Of a stretch of 64,000 nucleotides of DNA, positions 14,390 through 64,000 are shown one piece after another. A program made the translations under genes and the position numbers. Origin of the DNA: Microcebus murinus (lineage: Eukaryota; Chordata; Mammalia; Primates; Cheirogaleidae); NCBI RefSeq assembly GCF_040939455.1, contig NC_134117.1:22747501-22811500 (forward strand). The letters run 5' to 3'. How positions within the stretch are numbered: position 1 is the stretch's first letter; each line of letters opens with the position of its first letter. The notes below the pieces were generated by a model. That model saw nothing but the letters and a program-made list of their open reading frames with translations. It had not been told where the DNA came from and searched no databases.

Positions 14390-14700
14390 CCCGTCCTTTA
14401 AGGCTCAAATGGCACCTCTTTCATGAGGCATTGGCTGATGCCTCCAGCTGGGAGTGGATTTCCATAGTTCTTAACTCTCTGATGGTTGACATTCTCCCTA
14501 TGTTGTCATTGTTTGTATAAGTGATGAATATATCCATACATCTTTTTTTCACATTGTAAATTCCTTGACGGCAGGTTTTACATCTCACCCTCAATTGTAT
14601 CTATACACTGAATGCTCACGGTGGACACTCAATAGGTAGTGGTTTGCTCACTCAGCAAATACGTATGGGTTTTGAATGGATAAATGAATGAATAGATCTG
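14390..14700 (+). mobile_element. L2 3' fragment
   Basis: 'aaattccttgacggcaggttttacatc...' followed by 'gacactcaatagg...' and a 'gaatggataaatgaatgaa' tail is the L2 3'-end pattern. Another similar piece follows the MLT1 LTR. Confidence 0.55.
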
Positions 14701-16509
14701 AAGTTGGGAATGGAAGAAAGGAAACCGGGTGCTTTGTCATTATAATAAAGGCAGCAAGGAACACAACTGGGGACAACTCAAGAAGCATTATAGACAGGAA
14801 GAACAGGTGGAGACCTGAAGCCTGCAGGTGGAGGGCAGGAATTGATATACTCTCAGCTGCATCCTTCCAAAAACCAACCTGCTACATGAACAGTGACATA
14901 TGCTGTTGCCGTAAGTGTTTACAGGGAAGCCTTATTATCCAGAAGCACATGCAGAAATATGGCCTTCTAGTCTTAGAACAGTAGTAGCAAACTGTAACAA
15001 ATAATTATTGTATTATTTTTATTTTAATATGTAGGAATTGGTTTTTGAAAAGTCAGTGGATTTACTGTCCAACAAAAGAGCTGAATCAACAATTGTAGAT
15101 ACTGGAATTATCTCACTAAATATAAAATTACTTTTTCTCACCTCCTTCTCAGGGAACTTGGCTTCTCATTGTCTGTTAGGAATGGAGGGCAAATGCATCC
15201 CAAAGCTTTAGAGTCCCTGATTGAAAACGTAATAAGCACATCGTAGCACTGCCATGTGATGCTGTTTAATGAGAGTCACAGAATAGGTAGAAATCTACCC
15301 ACAGGGTTTATACCCCTTTAAACCAAACACAGAAAGAAAATTTGCATTGACAAAGATGAATGAGGTAGTGAACCAACACTGACAAAAGCACTCACCCTGG
15401 CCACCAAAAACTAGATTTACAAATCACTTTTCAGAAACGCACCAGCCACATAAAGCAGAAGCCACCTGTCCTCACATGGCTCAAGAACGATGGTGCGTCC
15501 GGTCACTTGGTGCCAATCTGAGCCACATGTGAACAGACATCCTTTCCCCCAACCCCCTTGAAGAGTCAGTGGATAATTTTGGAAGTATGACTATTTTTCC
15601 AGTTGCCTTTTAAGGAACTTTTATTTCTAGTCAATCAAAAACTGATTAATGTGACTCATTAACATAGCCCCAAATGCAGTGAGGAAGCAAGAAACACCTT
15701 TCCGGTGTCTTAGTCACTTCTATTTCCTAAAGCTGACTCTGCTTCGTTTTGGCAAGAATTTTGTTGTTTTCCGGTTAACTTAAAACATTTAAAAGACAAC
15801 TCCCTTAGTACCAGGTATATGGTAGGAACTTAAAACATGAATGTTGAACGAATATAAGGTTTCTTCCACTCCATGTACCAATGTAAGTACCAATTAAGTC
15901 TTATTCATAGTTTTGCCAAGGACAATAAACTATGAATCTTGAGTAACTAGAAGCTGAGTACTTGAATTCTTTTAATTTTCTTCTCCCCTAAAGTATAGGA
16001 TTCTGCAAACAGTACTCACACGTCCACATGTGAATGTGCTGGAATATGCGCACACACACGCACACAGGCTTACTAGCTATTCAGTTAGCTTAGTGGATTC
16101 TTGATCAAGTAACTTTGGGGATTATCTATAACGGGTCTGCGATCTCCACTGTACCTGGAGAATACCAATCTGATTGTAGAAAGCCAAAGGGAGGATTCTG
16201 ATGGCTGCTTGGCATGTTTGGTTTTATATATAAAGTTAGAGCTGAATAATTTATTGGTCTCTGGTTGCCGAGTCCCCTAGACAGATTTCTATTTAAAATC
16301 ATCAACAAGTTATTCCAACACCATAGTGCTGTCGACTGAAAACATCCGCACTACTCAGATGGTTTTGGTTTATATTTAAGTTGTCACTTGCCCTCAGCCT
16401 GATCTGTTTCGATATTGCCTATCTTCTTTCATTTCAATGCTTTGGGCATACTTTTCATTTTCATAGCACACAAGGCAGTGGGAAACTAAGGTTCAAGCGT
16501 CACATGGAA

Positions 16510-16700
16510 TATGGACTCTGCAGCTTATGAGATTTACGACCTTTGGCCTGTTTACTCAGCCTCTTGAACATCACTTTTCTCAGCTATAAACTGAAGATAA
16601 TAATGATCCACAGGCCTTACAGGTGCCTTGGGGATTGTGTGAGATAATGGATGTAAGATATCTGGTGCATAATAGACCTTAGAAAGCATCGATTGCAGTC
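16510..16700 (+). mobile_element. MIR SINE fragment
   Basis: Carries the MIR core order: 'gacctttggcctgtttactcagcctcttgaac', 'ctataaactgaagataataatg', then 'tgtgagataatgg', allowing for mutation. Confidence 0.55.
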
Positions 16701-17152
16701 TCTCTTCTTTCCTAGGATTAATAATCCAAACACTCGTACGGCACCTGTAAAGAGTTGCTCCTGAATGTGGATTTAAGGGCATTTGCCGGGTTGTGTGCAG
16801 TACAGCCAGCCCTCCATGGCCTCCGAGGCCTGTGTGCTCTGGTCCTGCCCCCTCCCCAGCCTCCCTCAATGATGCCCTCGACACATTGGCCTTGTCTCCG
16901 TTCTTCCAACTCACCGTGCTCCTCCCACCTCACGGCCTTCTGAAGACTCTTTCCCAGAACATTCTTGACTTTTCCTGTGTGATCTCCATTCAACCTTCAT
17001 CTGTTAGCTTCCATGTCACTTTCTTAGCAGGACTTTCCCTAGCAGCCTTCCCAAGACTATGTCTCCTCTTACGCTCACTCATGGAATCTAATACTCGTTC
17101 TTTATAATAGTTATTGCGTTCTTAATTATATATTTGCACATAACTGTCTGTT

Positions 17153-17564
17153 ATGGACTGAACTGTGTCCCTCCAAAATTTACACGTGAAGCTCTAATGG
17201 CCAGTACTTCAGAAGGTGACTGTATTTGGAGATAGGGCCTTCAAAGAAGTAATTAAGTTAAAACGAGGCCTTTAAGGTGGGCCCTGATCCAATCTGACTG
17301 GTGTCCTTATAAGAAGAGGAGATTAGGTCACACAGAGAGAGAGACACCACGGATGTGCGTGTACAAAGAAAGGTCATATGAGGACCCAGGACAGCAAGGA
17401 AGTGGCATCTTCAAGCCAAGGAGAGGGGCCTCAGGAGAAATCAAACCTGTTGATAGTTTGATCTTGGACTTCCAGCCTCCAGACCTGTGAGATAATAAAT
17501 TTCTGTTGTTTAAGCCACCCAGTCTGTGGTATTTTGCTATGGCAGCCCTAGCCAATTAATACAC
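17153..17564 (+). mobile_element. MLT1-type MaLR LTR
   Basis: Begins 'tgttatggactgaactgtgtcc' and ends 'ccctagccaattaataca'. It contains the family's 'gtccttataagaagagga', 'gagataataaatttctgttg' and 'ttaagccacccagtctgtgg' blocks in order. Confidence 0.85.
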
Positions 17565-17569
17565 TGTTT

Positions 17570-17722
17570 AAGGCCTGTCTTCCTCCACTGGGCTGTGAAC
17601 TCTGTAAGGACAGGGAATATGTCCACATTTCACCACTGAGCTCTCAGCACATAGTTCAACGTCTGGCTCCAAATAGGACCCGATATAGTTCTGTTTAAAT
17701 CATGAATAAATGAATGAATGAG
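17570..17722 (+). mobile_element. L2 3' fragment
   Basis: 'gggctgtgaactctgtaaggacagggaat...' with an 'aataaatgaatgaatgag' tail matches the L2 3' end. Confidence 0.6.
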
Positions 17723-18720
17723 GCAGGGATATGTCAATTTTATGCTGAAAGCTCTGTGTCTTCTGGGTTCTTAATTGTTCTTCTCCTATGACATTGACCA
17801 CAGGCATGTTGAGTAAGTATTTATTTGTGGCAAGAACATCCCAGAAAGCAAGTGTCAAATGCTAGCTCATTGAAAGGGTTCTGAAACACGCTATTCCGGC
17901 ACAGAATACGAGCAGTTTAGGAGCAAGAGCCCCGCAGATGGTTCTAAGTGGTCTGGTATCCCTCCATGGGTGTGAGTGCCCACCATGGGGTACAGACATG
18001 CATTAGCGCTGAGCTGTAGGACCCCACAGCACCTTCCAGGATCTGAGAATGATATTGCAGACCTGGGAAAGGGTCCCCAAATGTGCTATGGCCCCAAAGG
18101 AGCACTTGTACCAGTTCCAGGTTCAGACTCCCATTTTACCAAAACCAAGAGTCTGAAGCTAGTCTTTGGGGGTCCTGGAAAACCAGACGCTGCCCAGGTA
18201 TTCATGAAAGCTATCTAAATTGGTGCAAATTGACCCTCTAGGAAAACCTAAAGTCCTCCTGGGATGTACTTGGAGTTACAGGGCATCTGGGAGCCCATGC
18301 ATGTCCTTGGGTGCATGGTGACTTATGTGGTCGCCTGCTTTGAAGGACAAAAAGGTCCTTACCCTTCCCCAGCAGCGTCCATTATTAGGTGGGAAAATGC
18401 CTAAAATCCCATCACTAACATGTCCCATCATTAACTCTTTTAGGTCGGCATCACTGTATCTAGTTACCTCTTTTTAAAAAATGTACCCCTACTCCACCAA
18501 TTGCTCAGCAGTTTCAGTCACTGACAACTCATTATGAATTAATTAACCAACTATTTTCTCCAGATGGACTTGACCTGGCTTGAGTCAGAAAGGGGGAAAA
18601 AGACAGAGGCATATCCAGGGAAAACAGGTCTCAGGTCTCGAATATATATATGTCCTGCCAACATCACAGGTTTTCTAGGGCTCAGGCACTCTGACCACAG
18701 GCCCTCACGTGTGTGCCCCG

Positions 18721-19130
18721 TGAGTCATGCAAACTGAGATTCCGGGATCCTGTGGCACCGAGGAAGGGGAACACCAAGTCCTGGCAGGTCTCCAGCTGTA
18801 GGTGACAGCAGTAATACAAGGGACTTTCCTTTATGCTGGCCCTTTCTTCTCTTTGCTGTGGGTCTGCAAGTGGTTAATTTACCTAAGCTAGAAGGAGCAG
18901 CTTTCCACCTTCTTGTAAAGTTTGATTCCTGGAGGCAGATTTTTTTTTTTTTAAATCCAGCAAGTGTCAGATAATTGGAAGGGTGGGGTAAGGCTGTAAA
19001 CCACGACACACCTTTGTCAGGACTTGTTTGGAAGCACAGAGCTGAAAGAAACAAGGTGGAGAGAAGAAGTGAACATTTTTGAAAGATCACTCAGCTTTAA
19101 CACACCTTGGCTGGGTCTGGATAAAAAAAG
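18721..19130 (+). promoter_or_regulatory. Candidate COL17A1 proximal promoter: AP-1 site, octamer-like site, TATA-like box
   Basis: A consensus AP-1 site TGAGTCA (18721-18727) overlaps an octamer-like ATGCAAAC (18727-18734). A TATA-like ataaaaaaag lies at 19121-19130. AP-1 drives many epidermal genes, which suits a keratinocyte hemidesmosome gene, but function is inferred only from motif and position. Confidence 0.35.
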
Positions 19131-19149
19131 TGGGCACTGCGATTTCTAG

Positions 19150-19217
19150 AAGAAGGCGTCAGGGAAAGAGAGACGGGGGATTTATTGAAAGTTGTTTCCT
19201 TCAAAATCCCAAGCCAG
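19150..19217 (+). other. COL17A1: Candidate non-coding exon 1 of COL17A1 (5' UTR)
   Basis: The segment ends in CCAAGCCAG followed by a perfect donor, gtaagtaa, about 5 kb upstream of the exon that carries the ATG. A TATA-like run (ataaaaaaag, 19121-19130) sits at the right distance for a start near 19150. Splicing to 24197 would give a short 5' UTR. The human gene is known to have a non-coding first exon. The start coordinate is inferred, and no other equally good donor was picked out upstream, but I did not search exhaustively. Confidence 0.5.
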
Positions 19218-22200
19218 GTAAGTAATAAGAAGACTGACCTTTCTCCTTCCTTCTGAGACTTTGATTTAAGGTTTGCCATTTAGAAATTAAATGTGTATTG
19301 GAGAAAAGAAGATGAAGTTCTTTAGTTTCTGTGTTCTGGTTGAAGTGATTAATTGGCCATAAACGGTGACTTTGGTAGATGCTTTCTGCTTAGGGTAGGT
19401 CTTTTAAAGGAAACAAGGAAGGTCCATGGATGAGAAGGAGGAGAAGACCAGTTAAGATACACAGAACTCTAGTGGCAAGATTTTTCTGTATATTTTCAGT
19501 ATTGTAAAATGACTTTTATTAAGTTGTTTTATTTAGAATATGATAAGGGCTTATAATTCCTTCTCTCTCCCCCTCAATTTTCCCTCCCTCTCTCTCTCCC
19601 CACCAGACAGAATAGAACAGCTCAGAGGTGAAGTCAAATGTAGGGTGAGGGGTCCTTCTAGAAGAAGCCCCTGTGCTGCTGGGCCTCTCTGCTTAAACTG
19701 GGGGCCCAGGCAAACATTGCTATTTATCATGCTGTAAAATTGCTCCTGCCCCTAATCTAAAGTGAAATCTTTGAAATGCTCTACCAGGAATTTCCTAGAG
19801 TCAAACTTGGAAGAAGACAAAAAATAAAGGAATTTTTTTTTTCTGGGTACATACTCTTACTGGCCAACTATGGCCCCATCTCCCCCAAAAAAATGACTTT
19901 GAGGTGAGAATGACCAGTTTAGGTATCTAACCGGACCACGTTAACTGCTAACCGACAAATTATCACTTTACTTTTTGAAGTGAAGGCAAAACCTCTGGCA
20001 AATTACTTCTTCTGAGAGGCAGCTGATCAGTTGTCTAATAGTGGGATTTGTTATGTCCTTAAAATGGAGTGAGATTTTTTCAAAGGTATTCGTTTGAAAA
20101 GCAGAATTGTTTCTTCTCGCCTCTGTACGTTCTCTCTTAGTGCCAAGGAAGAGATCTAAGTCAGAACTAACCTAAAACAGCTGCCTGGCCCTGACGATGC
20201 CTTGCAGAGAATCAGAGGGGGCCTGCTTTGCTCTTAGACCCCGCAAAACGCCCGCGTGAACCTGAGTAGCGTTTACTGGGGGCCAGTCAAAGGGAACAGT
20301 CCTGTTTCAAACCTGCACAGAAACCCCTTACACTGGTGAACCTGATCAGACCTAGGAACTAAGCACATTCTTAAACGATGACTGACCGAAAGAAGGCTGT
20401 GTTTACCTCATTTGTTTCATCTGCCGTTATTAACAGTAGCAGGACACAGTGGTAAAGAAGCCCCCGCATAATCACAAAGCTGGTGCCCACCTGCTCCCAT
20501 TCATGAAAATCGAGGCTGCCAAATATTGAGAGCAGCAAACCCATGTCTGGGGTGCTGGAGAGACAAAACCTCTGGACAGTTATAACCCCAGGGCACTGTT
20601 TTTTCTGGCCATCAAACTGTGTCCTTGGCCCTTTTGTGTTATCAGGTCAAGAGCCAGTGCATGGCTTTCTCGTGCTTTGGCAATTTTGTTTTCGTTTTAA
20701 AATGTAAAGTATACAGAGATTGGAGTAATAGAAGCTGTAAAAATATTGCAATTCCTTAACAGAGTATAAGAATGTTCCTAAAACTAAAGTTAGAGAGAAA
20801 AACACTTAGCTTCTTCATTCTCTTCGTTGTATCAAGAACAGAGTGTTTCATGTGTCATTAGAATAAGGCAAGGTCAATGTGATGATTTATTATCACCAAC
20901 AGTGACTCGTCCTTGTTTGTGTGTGTGTTAGACTGCATCGTCATCTGAAGAGTCTCAGGCGGATCTGACATCATTTAAATAAAGCAGAAAGGGAAAAAAA
21001 TCATAAAAGTAAAGAAATGATTTTATATTGTGTCTTCTTACACGAGAAAATGACATGGGATCATTTTTACATCTTCAAAAGAGTATTAGCTACGAAATAA
21101 CCATGAAGCAGCCCTGTAGATTTATGGATGGAAATGTGTATAATTTTGGAATTGAGAACGTGGATGATCTGCTCATCCTTAGCTCTAGTAAAGTGGCCCA
21201 AATGTCCAAAAAGTTAGGAATTATGCTCTTTGACAGTGCTTCCACTAAGTAGTACTTCTGGAAGACGAGTGGGCTGGTGAGTCCTGCTAGCAGAGGCAGG
21301 CTCGGGCACGTACCTGGGCAGGAAACTCTCCTTTCCCTAATGCTACACTTTTAAAAACTATCAGCACTTAAAATGTTTAAAAAAGAAGTCCGGTGAGCAT
21401 GCCACAGGTCTCATGGGATGATGCTAGTCTAGGTTTGTGCCTGAACCCATCATTCTCCATTTAATAACTCATTTGGTTTAAAGGAATCCATCTCCCAACA
21501 CACCCCTGACACCTCAGTCGGACCGTCAGCCTGGCAGAGAATTCGCATAGCCGTGGGACACATGGCCATTTGAGTGGCTTCAGGCTGAGACAGAGGCATC
21601 TACCTGTACCTACCTGGAGCAGGTTCTAGGCACAGGGCACCTTCCAATAAGGAGCTTCCAGGCCAGGCGCAGTGGCTCACGCCTGTAATCCTAGCACTCT
21701 GGGAGGCTGAGGCAGGCAGATTGCTCCAAGTCAGGAGTTCGAAACCAGCCTGAGCAAGATTGAGACCCCGTCTCTACTATAAATAGAAAGAAATTAATTA
21801 GCCAACTAATATATATAGAAAAAAAACTAGCCGGGCATGGTGGCACATGCCTGTAGTCCCAGCTACTCACGAGACTAAGGCAGCAGGATTGCTTGAGCCC
21901 AGGAGTTTGAGGTTGCTGTGAGCTAGGCTGACGCCACGGCACTCACTCTAGCCTGGGCAACAAAGCAACACTCTGTCTCAAAAAATTTTAAAAAAAGAGT
22001 TCAAAACCAATAAGGAGCTTCCAGCCCCTGAAGGAAGCATCTGATTTCTTAGCAGGCCATCGCTTCATGTCCTCTGGAAGTTGGGGAACCCTTGGATTTT
22101 TGCTACAGAAATCAAGATTTTGTTATTAGGATTTAGGGGAAATATCAGGGGCCTAGAAATGCCTCTTATTTTCCTGGATACAGAAAGAATAGACAAAACT

Positions 22201-24196
22201 TGCCAGGTTTGCTGCCTGGAGACTGAACTGAGCAAACCAAGCCATCATCTGTCTGCCTAGATGGTACAAGTGCTACAGCCAATCCCAAACGTATAGCTGC
22301 TGGCAGCAACTCTCACTGAAGGATCAAAATAAGCAATAACTTGTGGGAAGTAAGTTTCCATGGACTGCTATAAACAGATCCTTACAGGATAATATTTTAT
22401 ATCAATTCAGGTGCCATTCGAGATAGTCACCTCCCTACGGGCATCGAGGTGCATTTAAATGTTTCATCTTCCCAAATGCCTCCTGCCCCACAGCTAATGA
22501 TCAACTAAAAAAACAAAGTATAAAGGGGCTTCCAAGGAACCAAAGGCAATTAATGCTTAGACACAGGATTTCAAAGAGAGTGTCAGCTGCACTGGCTTTG
22601 CAAGATACAAGCCACGCAAGTCGTAGCTGGAATGCAGACATAGTCACAGGCCAGGCTTGGCCTTCTGATGCGGCTGGACTCCCCGGCTACACCGTTTACG
22701 GAGCCCTCCTCTGGGTTCCAGGAAACACATTTATAAAGATATCCTGTGGCTTCTCAGATCCAGCTAGGATTCTTTCCACGATGCCTCACTCCTTGCCCAG
22801 AGCTGCATTTAAGAAACACCGATGAGCAAGAAGTTGGCACATTTGACCAGGCCCTGAAGCTAACTGCACCGTCCAGGTTAATTCCACCAGGTAGTTGATC
22901 AACAGGTCTCACGTAATAATAGTTTTCAGCAGGGAAGTCACCCAGAGCCACATTATGACTTTCGTGAGCCCTAGACACTTTTGCCTTGGCTGGCCCCTTC
23001 CTCCACAAAAAAACTTTTTGGAATGATACTTTACAACTGCATTGGTATAAAAAAGTGTGTAATCTAGGTTAGATCTTGTTTGTTTTTCCTTCTGATTTTA
23101 AAAGAAATTAAAATGTTCTATAGACCCCAAAAGGTGCCGTGGGTCTAGGCACCGGACCCACTATGCCTAGTGGATAAGTCAACCCTGAAGTCACAGGTGA
23201 CGCTGGAAGGAGAGATCTGCAAGCCAGGGGCACCTGGCAGAAGTGGTGTGTCTCAGAATTCCAGAATCCAGCCTGAACTGCAACCAAAAGACAAACTAGG
23301 AGGAACAGACAGTGAGGACAGGGCAGGGAACCACAGGCAAAGCCAGATTTCAAGTCCTTCCGGAACCTGGGACCAGGCACTGGAGCAAGAAGAGCCCAGT
23401 GGGGGTGGGATCCTTGCTGTGCACAACCCCACCCCTGACGTCAGCCCTGCCTCACACCACCCATGCTTAGGGACACAGCGCACAAGACTGCACTGAATTT
23501 CCTCTTCAGGAGCAGAGTAAGAGTGAAGGGAGACCATAGAAAACACTTACAAATATGTATGCTCCTACATGGCTCTATAGATCTTGCACAGATTCTCTTC
23601 ATCTATTTTTCCTACTTACGTCTGCACACGAGAGCTGGTTATTATGGAAAGAAAGTTGCATGTAAATATGACAAGTATAATTATTTTTATTCTGATTTAA
23701 ATCCATCAAGGGCCATTTTCAGATCCAGACTCTAAATAATAAAGCATGAATGTCTCGTGTGCATAGAGTTCCATATAGAACACTGAACATTATGGGATAC
23801 ATCAAAATGAATTAGTCGATAGCACAGAGAGCCTTGACAGATTCCTTCAGCTATTTATTACCAGGGCAAAGAAAGGTTTTACAGTCAAAGGTCAAGGCAG
23901 CCCATCTGCTGCACAAGCCCAGCAGGGGGCAGTCTGCGCAATTAGATTCCAAAAAATAAGATCCCAGCACAAAGGAATAGAATCCAAAGTAGAACTATTA
24001 CATTACTCTCTACTATATTTGACGACAAGAAATGGGAATGACTCTGGTAAAAAAAAAAAAAAATGCATATGAAAGGATTATGCTTTGAATTCGAGAAATC
24101 AAGTTCTGGGTTCTCAGGTTGCACAGTGGGGACCTATACTTACTAAAAGCAATGGTAAGGGACATGGCTGTTCACTGTTTCTGGCTTTTCCTGCAG
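19218..24196 (+). other. COL17A1: Putative COL17A1 intron 1
   Basis: Lies between the candidate exon 1 donor and the exon 2 acceptor. It holds one lemur-type Alu (21662-22006) and no recognisable exon. A pyrimidine tract ending ccaccag at 19605 is followed by no coding sequence. Confidence 0.5.
21662..22006 (+). mobile_element. Lemur-type Alu in intron 1 with 18-bp target duplication
   Basis: Full two-monomer Alu with an AT-rich linker. Duplications ccaataaggagcttccag at 21644-21661 and 22007-22024 frame it. The right monomer carries the lemur-type block. Confidence 0.95.
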
Positions 24197-24207
24197 GTGG
24201 CTATGGT

Positions 24208-63787
<39,580 letters not shown>

Positions 63788-64000
63788 GCAAGCTTTGGTG
63801 GGACAAACCCCTGGACCAGTTCTCTCAATGGATATGACACTTAGGTCAAATGTCTCCAGAGGGTGAAAGCTGGAGTCTGTCAGTGTCCTACGGAGATAGC
63901 ATAGCCAAATAGTCACCTAGCAACACTTGTTTTAGTCTGAACAAAATATACGTATATAGAACTCAGTCAAAGACACACAATCTGAAACAGCTTCATTGAG
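63788..64000 (+). other. COL17A1: COL17A1 3' UTR, partial
   Basis: Sequence after the stop codon with no further acceptor or frame. No polyadenylation signal AATAAA is seen before the window ends, so the 3' UTR continues beyond it. Confidence 0.85.

Larger units (their letters stand above)
13468..18720. other. Intergenic, between MaLR LTR and putative promoter
   Basis: Apart from the L2, MIR and MLT1 pieces listed separately, nothing recognised. The frames in the C-rich 13960-14420 stretch lack splice or family support. Confidence 0.6.

Noticed and set aside
21028..21252. Frame of 74 codons in intron 1
   Set aside because: No recognised family, no flanking splice signals tying it to COL17A1; could be chance.

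Overview
The window is mammalian genomic DNA, most probably from a strepsirrhine (lemur-like) primate. The SINEs are Alu elements of the lemur type: the right monomer carries the 'ctaggctgacgccacggcac' block, and the left monomer is followed by a 'ctactataaatagaaagaaa' linker. Several of them have clean target-site duplications. This lineage call is an inference from repeat families and I could not test it by search.

The window holds one protein-coding gene, COL17A1 (collagen XVII alpha 1, BP180/BPAG2), on the + strand. All coding exons are present, from the initiator ATG at 24208 to the stop at 63785-63787. The spliced reading frame comes to 1444 codons plus stop in 53 coding exons, followed by the start of the 3' UTR running off the window. 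A candidate non-coding exon 1 with a TATA-like box lies near 19150-19217. From memory the human gene has 56 exons and encodes 1497 residues, so this copy appears shorter. Exons are numbered here assuming exon 1 is non-coding, and residue numbers use the shorter exon 13 acceptor.

Layout: 1-19.1 kb is intergenic and rich in old repeats (L1, L2, MIR, MaLR LTRs, lemur Alus, and a large inverted repeat split by an Alu). 19.2-24.2 kb is intron 1. 24.2-40.0 kb encodes the intracellular N-terminal domain (exons 2-16). 40.8-41.5 kb encodes the membrane anchor and the NC16A linker (exons 17-18). 41.8-53.3 kb encodes the long COL15 triple helix (exons 19-34, mostly short exons of 27-105 bp). 53.5-63.8 kb encodes the alternating short collagenous and non-collagenous blocks and the basic C-terminus (exons 35-54). 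Every exon junction is phase 1, so each internal exon can be skipped without a frameshift.

The most interesting points are: a 123-bp segment duplicated at about 98% identity in introns 29 and 31, bracketing exons 30-31; loss of a short Gly-X-Y block in exon 46; divergence of the NC16A shedding and autoantigen region, including loss of the furin-type motif; a MIR936-orthologous hairpin locus with a changed seed; in-frame tandem 3' splice sites at exon 13 next to a (TC)n microsatellite; an out-of-frame ATG 5 nt before the start codon; and a TA-flanked 400-bp DNA transposon with terminal inverted repeats in intron 28. I saw no second gene.
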